A stretch of DNA of 64,000 bases from Ferrimonas sediminicola (lineage in GTDB: Bacteria > Pseudomonadota > Gammaproteobacteria > Enterobacterales > Shewanellaceae). Numbering within the stretch: the stretch's first letter is position 1; every line of letters begins with the position of its first letter. The translations under genes and the position numbers were made by a program. Positions 16,903 through 26,014 of the stretch are shown here, piece after piece. Where the stretch lies: contig NZ_SWCI01000005.1 of the NCBI RefSeq assembly GCF_005116715.1, forward strand, positions 1-64,000, read 5' to 3'. The notes under the pieces were generated by a model. That model made no database searches, had not been told where the DNA came from, and saw only the letters and a program-made list of their open reading frames with translations.

Positions 16903-17280
16903 AGAAGAGACACCCCATGCTCCGGGCCTGGGGCGGTGGATTGCACCGATAGCGGCTGCAGCTCCAGGTTAAACCACTTCTTATCGGCGCTGGCCCGGTT
17001 GCACTCGATGGAGGCCTCGGTGGTAACCGCCCCGACCCGGACACTCTCCACCGAGTTGAGCTCGTCCAGCAGGCTTGCGGTAACCGGCTGAGCCCCCCGG
17101 TTCTGCTCAATGAAACGGGTCAGCTGAGCCTGCTTCCAACTCAGACCCTCCTTGGCGGCGATCGGCTCATTCTGGGTGATCTCGATCTCCTTGAGCACCT
17201 GCCGGTACTCAGTCTCGGCAATGGCCCCCAAGAACCTGGGGCAGACGGTTCTGCCGGGCTATCGGCTGAGTTTTTGTCAC
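16899..17280 (-). pseudogene. Hypothetical gene, probably frameshifted near its start
   Basis: The open frame 16899-17231 (110 aa, TTG start) encodes a charged helical N-terminal half (YRQVLKEIEITQNEP) and a C-terminal domain with one Cys; no family is recognised. It has no proper start. A second frame beginning at GTG 17280 (MTKTQPIARQNRLPQVLGG) runs into it, and removing one G from the five-G tract at 17225-17229 joins them as PQVLGAIAETEYRQ. A one-base insertion or a sequencing error would explain this. The upstream 170 bp to the MAPEG gene are unexplained. Confidence 0.45.
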
Positions 17281-17451
17281 CCGGTCATCGATTATTACCA
17301 GGGACGGCTCCAGCTGCACTCCGGCGGCCGCTGCCTGTTAGAAACCCTGACGCAGCGGGTGAAGCAGTCTCTGCTGATCGCCGACGGCCGTCAGTGCGCC
17401 AATCCAGAACCACCCCAATGTCCCGTCGAGATGGCATGCCCTGGAGGAGGG

Positions 17452-17844
17452 CTAGGCCACCGCCAGCGTCAGGTTCAGCCCGACCAGGGCAAGGGTGACA
17501 CACCAGGTCAGCAGGGTGCCCCAGAAACGCCCCAGGTGATAGCCGCCCCGCCCCCGGGTCAGGCCCCAGGGGTGAAGCACCCGACCCAAGAGCCACGCAC
17601 TGCCGCACAGGTGCAACAGCAGCCCAGGGGCGCCGTTGAGCTCGGCACTGGCCAGCATCAACATCACCAGGGGGGCATACTCCAGCAGATTGGCGTGGCA
17701 ACGCACCGACAGGGTCAGATCCTTGTCCTGGCCGTTCCCCAATCCGATGCCGCGGCTGCGCCTCAGGCGCACCACCCGATAGGCAAGGACCAGGGCCAGC
17801 AGCGCCGTGAAGGAGAGATACAGTGCGGTGATCGTCAAAGGCAT
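17452..17844 (-). CDS. MAPEG-family membrane protein
   Basis: A 130-aa protein with four predicted helices. Its core CHANLLEYAPLVMLMLASAELNG is family-typical at positions about 47-69 (RxHxNxxEYxP pattern), followed by WLLGRVLHPWGLT. MAPEG proteins include glutathione transferases and eicosanoid enzymes; bacterial members of this branch are mostly uncharacterised. ATG 17844 has GGGAG upstream. It follows the membrane protein at 17874 by 29 bp and is likely co-transcribed with it. Confidence 0.82.
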   Translation of the reverse strand: MPLTITALYLSFTALLALVLAYRVVRLRRSRGIGLGNGQDKDLTLSVRCHANLLEYAPLVMLMLASAELNGAPGLLLHLCGSAWLLGRVLHPWGLTRGRGGYHLGRFWGTLLTWCVTLALVGLNLTLAVA

Positions 17845-17873
17845 CGATTTTGCTCCCAGTGTGGGGGCTCCCC

Positions 17874-18281
17874 CTAGTGAAATGGCCGCTGGTCCAGCAG
17901 CCGGTAGAACGCCAACGACATGCGCAGCGCTCCCCACAGCCAAAGCATCCCCAGGGGCAGCCAGGTGTCGAAATACCAGACCAGGGCAGCGCCGGCCGGC
18001 ACGGCTGCGCCACTGAAGGTCAGGACAAAGATGATGTTGTCAAAATGATCTTCCCAGAGCGTCTGATGTCCCTCTCGTCGCTTGACCACTCCCCAACCAC
18101 CGCCACCGACCCACAGGATCGCCGCGAAGAAAAAGAACCAGCCGTGCATCACGCCTATCAGGGCAATCACCAGTGCAGCACACATCAGCAGGTAGCAGAT
18201 CTGGGCATCCAGACGGGCCATGTCATTGCGCTGGGGAAAGGGCAGAAGATCCTCTACCGGGTCAGGCTCACGAACCGACAT
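17874..18281 (-). CDS. Small membrane protein (DUF4870-like architecture)
   Basis: A 135-aa protein with four predicted helices. The centre KRREGHQTLWEDHFDNIIFVLTF resembles, over residues 66-88, the charged loop then SHFRWQIRTFW of DUF4870-like membrane proteins. The resemblance is by eye only. Probably an operon with the MAPEG gene. Confidence 0.6.
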   Translation of the reverse strand: MSVREPDPVEDLLPFPQRNDMARLDAQICYLLMCAALVIALIGVMHGWFFFFAAILWVGGGGWGVVKRREGHQTLWEDHFDNIIFVLTFSGAAVPAGAALVWYFDTWLPLGMLWLWGALRMSLAFYRLLDQRPFH

Positions 18282-18412
18282 AAAACCTCCTTGTTGTTAC
18301 TGTCAGTAGTGCATACCCATTCAGAAGATAGGGTTGACCAAGCGTTAACGCAACACAATTTTCAAATAAGTTAATAAGATTTAATGAGTTGCATACATGA
18401 ACCAGGGGGTAA

Positions 18413-18976
18413 TCAGAGTTCCAGCTTCTCCCCGGGATGTTTGCCGCCACTGCGGTACAGCAGCTCGACATAGGCGTTCACCAGCCTGTCCATGGCCGCT
18501 TTCTGGCCCTGGACTGAGGGGATCATGGTGACCGCCAGGGCGGCATACTCCAGCTGTGACGAGGTGGCGATGGCGCGATCGACGATCTGCCCGAGCAGGC
18601 TGGAGCGCACCCGCTCGGAGGGAACCTGCTGAGCGGCCAGCAACGCCATGTTGAAGTCGTCGGCGGCCAGGGCCGCCTCCACCAGCTCACCGAGCGCCCG
18701 CTGCCGCTGGGGGCCGGGCGGGTGACCGATGGCACTGTGGTACATGCCATAGAGCCAGCGGCGCTCGCCGCCGTAAACGTCCAGATCGAGAGTCAGCTCG
18801 GGCTTGCGCTCCTGCCCCAGGATCAGCGCCTCCATTGCCCGGGCACTCTGCCCCACCTGGCCCTGCTTGGGCACCGCAGTTTCCTGGAGGCCCAAGATCC
18901 CCAGGGCGATGACCGACGCACCCAACACCATCTGGCCCAGCTTCGCTTTCACCCGCACCGCCCAATTACGAAACAA
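18413..18976 (-). CDS. Hypothetical protein with N-terminal membrane anchor
   Basis: A protein of up to 187 aa. A hydrophobic helix lies near 14-32, the rest is soluble, Ala-rich and helical, reminiscent of a helical-repeat domain (about 90-175). No family is recognised. The start is uncertain: TTG 18976 opens the frame without a ribosome site, and GTG codons 8-10 residues in would also fit. It is read away from the AraC gene to its right. Confidence 0.5.
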   Translation of the reverse strand: MFRNWAVRVKAKLGQMVLGASVIALGILGLQETAVPKQGQVGQSARAMEALILGQERKPELTLDLDVYGGERRWLYGMYHSAIGHPPGPQRQRALGELVEAALAADDFNMALLAAQQVPSERVRSSLLGQIVDRAIATSSQLEYAALAVTMIPSVQGQKAAMDRLVNAYVELLYRSGGKHPGEKLEL

Positions 18977-19043
18977 CTAATATTAGCGATTCTACAAACA
19001 GAGCTGTCTTCTCGCAAACTTGGTGAAACAACCTCCCGATCCG

Positions 19044-20069
19044 TCAGTGCAGCAGGGTGTGACGGCGCCGATACTGACTCGGAGTTTCCCCCTGCCAACG
19101 CTTGAACGCCTTACAGAAGTTGCTTTGATCCTGGAACCCGAGCTGGCGGGCGATCTCCGCCAGGGAAGTATCGGGGCGGCTGAGGTGGTGACAGGCCAGC
19201 TCCCGGCGAACCTGCTCCAGCAACCGACTGAAGCTATACCCCTGCTGCTTCAGTTTGCGCTGCAGGTGGCGGGGTGTGATGGCCAGCTCATGGGCCACCT
19301 GTTGCTGATGGGGTTCTCCCCCGGAGAGGTGTTTGATAATCAAGCCGGTGACCCGGTTGACGATGCTCTGCTTACCCAACTGGGCCAGCTCATCCAGGGC
19401 CAGCGACTCACAGGCCTGGGCCAGGGCGGGATTCCAGAAAGGGTTCTGCTGCTTGGTGGCCAGCCGGTCCAACACCAGGCTGTCCCTGGCGCAGCCATAG
19501 AGGATGTTGCAGGGCAGAATCGACGCCAGATAGGTCGCCGAGGCCTCCCCTGGGTAGGCACGGTTCAGTTCGAGCCGGCGGATGCCGCTGCGCGCCATTA
19601 CCCCCTGCTCCATCATGGTCAGCACCGGCAGTAGCGCCAGGTTCAGACCGGCGTCGGAAAACCCCGCTCGCTCCCCCTCGGTCAGTTCATAGACCAGGCG
19701 CAGATCGCGCTCATCCTGCTCAACCGAGAGATCGACCGCATCGCACACCAGGTGGCTGATACGGCACATGCGCCGGCACGCCTCCTCCATGTCACGGCTG
19801 GTGATCATCGCGGTAAGCAGGGTGTCTCCCCTCAGTTGATCCCCCCACCGGGACAGCATCAGCCCCATGTAGGGGTTACCGGTCAGTTCGGAGGCCTCGC
19901 CCCAAAGGTGGCGCACCTGCGCCACCGGCAACCGGGCCCCGGGCAACCCCAGCGGCTCGGCGCAGATGCCTGCCCGCTTGAGCAACCGGTCCGGGTCATG
20001 GCCCTGCGACTGCAGATAGTAAAGGAGGGGCCGAATCCAGGCGGCCAGCAGGGTTGCTTGTGTTCTCAT
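19044..20069 (-). CDS. AraC-family regulator with arabinose-binding-like N-terminal domain
   Basis: A 341-aa regulator of the OruR/ArgR-like AraC branch. Residues about 20-205 form the N-terminal ligand-type domain. The C-terminal double helix-turn-helix (about 235-338) includes LAITPRHLQRKLKQQGYSF and LAEIARQLGFQDQSNFCKAF. ATG 20069 gives the usual length. A second member of the same branch lies directly upstream on the same strand; the two are 192 bp apart. No target is evident. Confidence 0.88.
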   Translation of the reverse strand: MRTQATLLAAWIRPLLYYLQSQGHDPDRLLKRAGICAEPLGLPGARLPVAQVRHLWGEASELTGNPYMGLMLSRWGDQLRGDTLLTAMITSRDMEEACRRMCRISHLVCDAVDLSVEQDERDLRLVYELTEGERAGFSDAGLNLALLPVLTMMEQGVMARSGIRRLELNRAYPGEASATYLASILPCNILYGCARDSLVLDRLATKQQNPFWNPALAQACESLALDELAQLGKQSIVNRVTGLIIKHLSGGEPHQQQVAHELAITPRHLQRKLKQQGYSFSRLLEQVRRELACHHLSRPDTSLAEIARQLGFQDQSNFCKAFKRWQGETPSQYRRRHTLLH

Positions 20070-20261
20070 GGTTCTTCCTTGATGTGGCGCATACTGCGGC
20101 TGCCGACGCTCCTACCAGCAGATTTCTACCTTGCCCAGTTCAAGGTCCCGGCGCAAGAGTTCGAACCGTCAGCAGAGGGGAGTGATCCGGCGCGGGATAA
20201 TATATCTCCATGTTATATCTAATAATTTTTTCACACCACCCAAGTGGTCATACCACATTGA

Positions 20262-21284
20262 TCAACCATGGCGTTCACGAAACTCCGCAGGCGTCATGCC
20301 GGCCCAGCGGCGAAAGCGCCGGTAAAACACCGATGGCTCCGAATAGCCCAGTGCCAGGGCGATATCGGAGATCGCCTGATCACTGCCGAGAAGCAGCTTG
20401 ATCGCCTGGGCACGGCGCACCCTGTCCTTCAGCTTGTGAAACTGGTGCCCCTCCCTCTTCAACCGTCTTCCCAGGGTGGCCACGCTGATGTTGAACTGAG
20501 CCGCCACCTGTTCCTGGGACAGGCTCTCAAGCTGCGGGTGCCCCTCCAGGTAACGCCGCACCTGAAAGGCCTGAGAATCATCGGGTCGGTAGAGGGTCAG
20601 CAGCCGCTCCGGGGAGTCAGCCAGGAAGGGACCCAGGGTTTCGCTGGACTGTTTAATGGGCTTTTGCAGCATGACACGGGGAAACACCAAGCGGGTGACT
20701 GCCGCCTCGAACTCGATCTGGGTCTGCAGCAGCGGTGCCAGGGGCAGATCAAATCGCTCTTCCGCAAAGGGCAGGTCGACTCGGGTCAGGGTGAGGGGGG
20801 TATCGATCATCCAGGCACTCCAGCGATGCAGGATGACGCACAGGCTCAGCAGCAGGAAGGCGCGGTCACTGCCCTGCTCGCCCCCCAGGACAAGGCTGGC
20901 CTGCTCCCCCTGCTCCTCCAGCGACCACTGGTACTCATCGGAGAGCAAACGGAAGAAGTCCCCGACGCGTATCAAGGCCCGACGCAGGTTGAAACACCCT
21001 ATGGTGGCATGGCACATCATCCGGAAGCAGCCGCCCCTCAAGGGACGAGAGGCAAACCCCGAGGACTCATCATCCAGCAGAGTCCACAAGCTGCGCAGCA
21101 GCGAACTGAACCGTGCGGGAGAGATCCCCTCCCCCATCAGCAGCTGCCGGCGGCTGCTGCCAACCTCAGCCAGCAGGGGCTCCACCTCGATCCCTTTCGC
21201 CAGCGCCCCCTCCAGGGCGGCCAGCACCAGGGCCGCATCTATGGTGTCGGCGCGCCTTCCCTGAGGACTCTCTCCTTGAGCCAT
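20262..21284 (-). CDS. AraC-family regulator, second of the pair
   Basis: A 340-aa regulator with the same architecture as its neighbour: N-terminal domain about 15-215 and AraC DNA-binding domain about 235-338 (FNISVATLGRRLKREGHQF, ISDIALALGYSEPSVFYRRF). The ribosome site is strong (GGAGG four bases before ATG 21284). Sequence similarity to the neighbour is low outside the DNA-binding domain, so this is an old duplication or independent recruitment. Its nearest upstream gene is fliB, 71 bp away. Confidence 0.88.
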   Translation of the reverse strand: MAQGESPQGRRADTIDAALVLAALEGALAKGIEVEPLLAEVGSSRRQLLMGEGISPARFSSLLRSLWTLLDDESSGFASRPLRGGCFRMMCHATIGCFNLRRALIRVGDFFRLLSDEYQWSLEEQGEQASLVLGGEQGSDRAFLLLSLCVILHRWSAWMIDTPLTLTRVDLPFAEERFDLPLAPLLQTQIEFEAAVTRLVFPRVMLQKPIKQSSETLGPFLADSPERLLTLYRPDDSQAFQVRRYLEGHPQLESLSQEQVAAQFNISVATLGRRLKREGHQFHKLKDRVRRAQAIKLLLGSDQAISDIALALGYSEPSVFYRRFRRWAGMTPAEFRERHG

Positions 21285-21355
21285 CTCACCTCCTAAAGTT
21301 GCAGAGGCCAGATTAACACAGCCGAGCGGCCCTCGCCCCAGAGGCGGATCGGCCT

Positions 21356-22672
21356 CTAGGCCAGCAGGCCAAACACCGCCGCCAGCGGATCGGTGGACGC
21401 CCGCTTCAGGATCTGCTCCACCTCATCGACGAAGCCCCGGCCATGCTGACGCTTCTTGGCATAGGCGGCAAAGAGTCCGGTCACCGACTCCCGGTTCAGG
21501 CTCCCCTCCTCCAACGCCAGCCCCGCCAGGTAACCCTCGATCACCAGCAGATCGACCATCAGCACCTGGAAGAACTGGATGGGGCGCTTGCCGCTGCCCA
21601 ACAGAAACTGGTTGTGATACAGCTGATACAGCAGGTAGTTCAGCAACACCTGGGGGTATTGGCTGAAGTAGGGGGTGATCACCTGTTCGCGGGCCCTGGC
21701 GATGAGTTCATCGAACACCCGGGCCACCCTCCCCGAATCCCCGGCCGCCTGCAGGGAGGTGGCCAGGGTGCCGAGATCGGCGTCCTCCGTCCCCAGCCCC
21801 TGACTCAGCTGACGTATCAGCGGCGTCTGAAACGCCAGGAAGCGCGCGTCCGACGGCAGCAGCCTGGCGGTGACGTCCCGAAGCTTGCGCATGTCACTGG
21901 TGATATTGAGCACCTGGGGGACAAAGATCTTCCATCTGTGTCCCTCGAGTTGCGGCAGCGCCTGGAACGACCTCTTCAGGGTGCCATCTAGGATGTGGCG
22001 CCGGTTCTTGGCCAGCAGCAGCTCCACCTGGATAGGATTGTCGAGGTGTTGATCGATCTGGTGATAGCTGAGACCGAGGATGAACAGCTTCTCGGACAGG
22101 CTGTGGTCCGGCAACAGCATCACTTCGAAGCTGAAATCACGCAACAGATCCGCCCACAGGGGCAGCTGAGCCGCGCTGGTCCCCGAGGGGGTGAAGTAAC
22201 GGCGGTAGGCCGGTGACTCGGTCACCTGGCTGAGCATCATCGCCTCGGGATTGTAGAGGATCTCCGCGGCGGCCGCCGGACAGGAGAGGGAGAGGCTCAG
22301 CTCCAGCCGGTTGCCGAAGTAGAGGGGCATGCGGGGATACTGCTGACAGGTCACCGACAGGGCCTCCTCCCCCAGGCGCTTATGCACCTCGCACAGTCCC
22401 GCCCCATCCAGCATGGGGCAGTGCCCGTCACCATCCAGCAGGATGGTGCCATAGGCCTGCGGGTTCAGGGTGCCGCTGTCATTGCGTTTGAAATGACGCC
22501 TAGACAGATTCTTGATGGTGCTGTCGCTGGACTTGCGCATCGCCTTGAAGGCTTTCTTATCCAGAGAGATGTTCCATGAATGGCAGCAGTTGGACGGGCA
22601 GGCCGCCCCAATGCACTGAAAGTTTCGCACGAAGGCCGGTTCAATAATCTGGAGGGCGGTTTCCGCTGACAT
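21356..22672 (-). CDS. fliB: Flagellin lysine-N-methylase FliB
   Basis: A 438-aa enzyme that methylates surface lysines of flagellin. The N-terminal Cys cluster (CIGAACPSNCC near 20-30) with CPMLDGAGLCEVHKRLG and TCQQYPRMP is the YkgJ/FliB signature, thought to bind a metal or Fe-S centre. The C-terminal half is the helical FliB domain. Its length agrees with Salmonella FliB. It lies just downstream of the flagellin gene on the same strand, separated by a terminator, which supports the assignment. Confidence 0.88.
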   Translation of the reverse strand: MSAETALQIIEPAFVRNFQCIGAACPSNCCHSWNISLDKKAFKAMRKSSDSTIKNLSRRHFKRNDSGTLNPQAYGTILLDGDGHCPMLDGAGLCEVHKRLGEEALSVTCQQYPRMPLYFGNRLELSLSLSCPAAAAEILYNPEAMMLSQVTESPAYRRYFTPSGTSAAQLPLWADLLRDFSFEVMLLPDHSLSEKLFILGLSYHQIDQHLDNPIQVELLLAKNRRHILDGTLKRSFQALPQLEGHRWKIFVPQVLNITSDMRKLRDVTARLLPSDARFLAFQTPLIRQLSQGLGTEDADLGTLATSLQAAGDSGRVARVFDELIARAREQVITPYFSQYPQVLLNYLLYQLYHNQFLLGSGKRPIQFFQVLMVDLLVIEGYLAGLALEEGSLNRESVTGLFAAYAKKRQHGRGFVDEVEQILKRASTDPLAAVFGLLA

Positions 22673-22744
22673 AGTGACCTATTCCGATCGATGACTCATT
22701 CCAAGCCAGTCTCACACCAGGCGGATGGGCAGACTGACGGGCAG

Positions 22745-22768
22745 AAAAAAGCCGGGCAGTTGCCCGGC
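22745..22768 (-). terminator. Terminator of the flagellin gene
   Basis: GCCGGGCA GT TGCCCGGC followed on the minus strand by six T, 20 bp past the flagellin stop. Confidence 0.9.
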
Positions 22769-22788
22769 ATTGAAAGGGAGAGTGGGAT

Positions 22789-23619
22789 TTAGCCCAGCAG
22801 ACCCATCACCAGGTTGGTGTTCTGGTTGGCGCGGGCCAGGATGTTGGTGCCGGACTGAACCAGCAGCTGGTTCTTGGTCATCGCGGCGCTCTCGGTGGCG
22901 AAGTCGGCATCCATGATGCGACCGGCAGCCGCCTGGGTGTTCTGGGAGACGTTGGCCAGGTTGTTGGCGGTGTGCTCCAGGCGGTTGATGTTGGCACCCA
23001 GGGTAGCGCGGTGCGTGCCGACGTTGTCGATCAGGGCGTCGATCTCACCCATGGTGGTGGAGGCGTTGGCCTGAGTGGTCAGGTCGGCGGTGAACAGGCT
23101 GCTGTCGATCTTGTCGGTCGCCACGTCGATGGACACGGCCAGGGTCTCGGTCTTGTCGGCACCGATCTGGAAGGTCACACCGGCGGCGCTGGAGAGGCCG
23201 GTACCGGCGAACAGGGTGTTGCCGGCGAACTCGGTCTTGGTCACGATACGATCGATTTCGGCAGACAGCTCCTGGAACTCGGCGTCCAGAGCGGCCATGT
23301 CGTCAACAGAGTTCACGCCGTTGGCCGCCTGAGTGGCCAGCTCCTTCATACGCATGGCGATGTCGTTCACCTCGTCCAGGCCGCCGTCGGCGGTCTGCAG
23401 CATGGAGGTGGCATCACCGATGTTGCGCTGGGCGGTGTTCATGCCGGTCACGTTGGCGTTCAGGCGGTTGGCGATCTGCAGACCCGCTGCGTCGTCGGCG
23501 GCAGAGTTGATGCGCAGACCGGTGGACAGGCGCTCCATGGCGCTGTTCAGGGCGTTGTTGTTGCTGCCAACAGAGTTCTGGGCAACCAGTGAGGGGAAGT
23601 TAGTATGTACTGAAAGCAT
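22789..23619 (-). CDS. fliC: Flagellin
   Basis: A 276-aa filament subunit. It has the conserved D0/D1 N-terminus (NSAMERLSTGLRINSAADDA, LQIANRLNANVTGM) and C-terminus (RLEHTANNLANVSQNTQAA, LLVQSGTNILARANQ). The central variable part (about 140-190) is very short, with little D2/D3. There are only five lysines (92, 128, 156, 170, 249); K156 and K170 fall in the variable part and are the natural candidates for FliB. ATG 23619 has GGAGA upstream; 42 further upstream codons are rejected. I found no convincing FliA or sigma-54 promoter. Confidence 0.93.
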   Translation of the reverse strand: MLSVHTNFPSLVAQNSVGSNNNALNSAMERLSTGLRINSAADDAAGLQIANRLNANVTGMNTAQRNIGDATSMLQTADGGLDEVNDIAMRMKELATQAANGVNSVDDMAALDAEFQELSAEIDRIVTKTEFAGNTLFAGTGLSSAAGVTFQIGADKTETLAVSIDVATDKIDSSLFTADLTTQANASTTMGEIDALIDNVGTHRATLGANINRLEHTANNLANVSQNTQAAAGRIMDADFATESAAMTKNQLLVQSGTNILARANQNTNLVMGLLG

Positions 23620-23795
23620 GGGTATATCTCCGTGAGATGCGTTGTGTACTGTCACCACAAGATAGGCGCCCCATCCCTTGAAAAACTTAAAGAAATTTAT
23701 CAACCAAAAAGACGCGCAAAAATAAACAATTGTTTTTAAATACATTTTTTCCGGATCGAAATCCCCACCGATTTCTGTTGTAGTCCGACAGGATC

Positions 23796-23820
23796 AAAAA
23801 AGGCCACCTGTTGGTGGCCT
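23796..23820 (-). terminator. Terminator of the S9 peptidase gene
   Basis: AGGCCACC TGTT GGTGGCCT followed on the minus strand by six T, 18 bp past the peptidase stop. Confidence 0.9.
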
Positions 23821-23838
23821 CGTTGAGATCGGATCAGA

Positions 23839-25935
23839 TTACTCCGCCTGGCTGCCCAGCATCTCCTGACGCAGCGCTTCGTTGGCGTCGCTGGCCGGCT
23901 GCTGGCCGGTATGACGCTTCATCCAGCCCAGGACCACGTCGTACCACTGCACCAGGTTGTCCTTGTCGATGATCCAGTGATTCTCCTTCTCGAAAACGAG
24001 AAGCTCGGAATCGATCCCCTTGCGCTGCAGCACGGTAAAGGCCGCCAGCCCCTGCTCCAGGGGGACCCGGTAATCCTTGGCACCGTGCACCACCAGCATC
24101 GGGGTCTGCCATTTGTCGATGTGGTTCACCGGATTGAACTGCTCATAGGTTTCGGTGGCGTCCCAGTAGCTGCCGCCAAACTCGTGCTCGGGGAACCACA
24201 GCTCCTCGGTGACATTGTAGAAGCTGCGCATGTCGAACAGGCCGGCGTGGTTCACCAGGCACTTGAAACCGTCGGGCCAGTTACCGGCGATCCAGTTCAT
24301 CATGTAACCGCCGTAGGAACCGCCGGCGGCACAGGCGTTGCTGGTGTCCAGCCAGGGCTGCTGCTGGCCCACCGCGGCCAGGCCCTTCTGCAGATCCACC
24401 AGTGGCTTGCCGCCCCAGTCCAGGGAGATGGAATCGGTGAACGCCTGGCCGTAGCCGGTGGAGCCGTGGAAATCGATCATCACCACCCCGAAACCGGCGG
24501 CGGCCCACAGCTGGGCGTTCCAGCGGCCATGCCAGCGATTGCCGAAGCTGCCCTGGGGGCCGCCGTGCACCAGGAAGGCGACCGGGTACTTCTGGCCCTG
24601 TTCATAGCCGGCGGGCTTGATCCAGTAACCGTAGACGGTCTCGTTGTTCCACCCCTTGAAGGAGAACTGCTGGTACTCACCCAGCCCCTGTTTGTTGAGC
24701 AGGTCCCGGTTGAGATCGGTCAGGCGTTGCTGGCCGCTGCCGTCCAGGCCCATCACATACAGGTCATTGGGACCGGACAGATCATTGTGGGTATAGAACA
24801 GCTTGCCATTGGTCACCTTCACCAGGCCGTTGCTGCCCTCGGCCACCAGGGTGCGCTTGTCACCGAAGCGCACGTCCATAGCGTAGATGGCCACCTGCCC
24901 CAGATCCTGGGCACTGACATACAGGGTGTGGCTCTCCTCGGCAAAGGCGATCTCCCGGGCACTGCGGTCCCACAGGGGAGCCACTTCGCGGGTCTCACCG
25001 GATTGCAGATCCTTGAGCATGATGGCGAAACGGTCCGCCTCGAAGCCGGGGCGCTTCATCGCCAGGTAGGCCAGGTAGCGGCCATCGTCGGAGAACACCG
25101 GGTGGCTGTCCCAGGCCAGGTTGTCGGCGGTCAGGTTGACCGCCTCACCGCCGGACACCGGCACCTGCCACAGATCATAGTTGGTCTGCCAGGCCTGGTC
25201 GCGACTGGGGGCCTTGGCACTGTAGACCACATGCTTGCCGTCGGGGGTGAAGGCGACCTCCTCCATGCCGGAGAAGGGCAGCGGCGGCACCTCGGTGTCC
25301 AGGCCGGCGGTGACATCCACCGGTTCGGACAGTGACTGACCCTGCAGCTTGGCCACGAACAGGTGGTTGCGCAGGCCATCGCCCCAGGTGTCCCAGTGAC
25401 GCACCATCAGCTGGTCGTAGTGGCGCCCCTTCTGCTTGTTCTCTTTGTTGGCCTTCTGCTTGTCGGCGCTGCACTGGAGGGTGTCGCACTCCACGTTAAC
25501 CCGCAGCTGCATCACCACCTGGCCGCCGTCCTTGGACAACTTGAAGCCGTCGACGCCCAGGGGCAGGTTCGACACCTGCACCGCTTCGCCGCCATCCAGG
25601 GGCAGGGCCCAGATCTGGCTGGAGCCGCTACGGCCACTCAGGAAGTAGAGAGTCTTGCCGTCTTTCGAGGCCACCAGGTTGCTCTCGGTGCCCTTGTGGT
25701 TGGTCAATTGACGCGCCTCGCCCCCCAGCTGTTGCAGGTAGAGCTCGGAGCGGTAACCCTTGTCGGTTCTCTTCTTGACCCCGTAGATCACCGCCTCGCC
25801 GCCGGGCAGGACCAGGGTGGAGTGCAGCTTGCTCAGGGTGTTGAGCTGGTTCACGTCAAACGGTGCAGTCACCGGCTTGGCCATGGCCGACGCGCAAAGC
25901 GTCAGGGCCGCGCCCAGCAGAAGGCTGTTCTTCAT
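23839..25935 (-). CDS. Secreted S9-family prolyl oligopeptidase / acylaminoacyl-type peptidase
   Basis: A 698-aa serine peptidase. A signal peptide (MKNSLLLGAALTLCASAMA, 1-19) sends it to the periplasm. A WD40-like beta-propeller covers about 40-420, and an alpha/beta-hydrolase domain the rest. The nucleophile is S540 in GGSYGGYM, with D621 in GAKDYRVP and H653 in ENHWI. Relatives include dipeptidyl peptidases of Shewanella and Xanthomonas type; exact specificity is unknown. An upstream in-frame start at 26046 is rejected because it would hide the signal peptide. Confidence 0.9.
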   Translation of the reverse strand: MKNSLLLGAALTLCASAMAKPVTAPFDVNQLNTLSKLHSTLVLPGGEAVIYGVKKRTDKGYRSELYLQQLGGEARQLTNHKGTESNLVASKDGKTLYFLSGRSGSSQIWALPLDGGEAVQVSNLPLGVDGFKLSKDGGQVVMQLRVNVECDTLQCSADKQKANKENKQKGRHYDQLMVRHWDTWGDGLRNHLFVAKLQGQSLSEPVDVTAGLDTEVPPLPFSGMEEVAFTPDGKHVVYSAKAPSRDQAWQTNYDLWQVPVSGGEAVNLTADNLAWDSHPVFSDDGRYLAYLAMKRPGFEADRFAIMLKDLQSGETREVAPLWDRSAREIAFAEESHTLYVSAQDLGQVAIYAMDVRFGDKRTLVAEGSNGLVKVTNGKLFYTHNDLSGPNDLYVMGLDGSGQQRLTDLNRDLLNKQGLGEYQQFSFKGWNNETVYGYWIKPAGYEQGQKYPVAFLVHGGPQGSFGNRWHGRWNAQLWAAAGFGVVMIDFHGSTGYGQAFTDSISLDWGGKPLVDLQKGLAAVGQQQPWLDTSNACAAGGSYGGYMMNWIAGNWPDGFKCLVNHAGLFDMRSFYNVTEELWFPEHEFGGSYWDATETYEQFNPVNHIDKWQTPMLVVHGAKDYRVPLEQGLAAFTVLQRKGIDSELLVFEKENHWIIDKDNLVQWYDVVLGWMKRHTGQQPASDANEALRQEMLGSQAE

Positions 25936-26014
25936 CGTTGCTATTCCCTTGAATGCGAAAGGCGGCCACTGGCCGCCAAGTTCATTTGGGTGCCCTCGAG
26001 CGGCACCTGTGTTG

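Noticed and set aside
17285-18013. 242-codon minus-strand open frame across the MAPEG gene
   Set aside because: Out-of-frame reading of MAPEG and its neighbour; Gly/Arg/Cys/Pro-rich.
23620-23760. FliA (sigma-28) promoter before flagellin
   Set aside because: TTAAGTTT is present but the expected GCCGATAA at 11-bp spacing is not; no sigma-54 site either.
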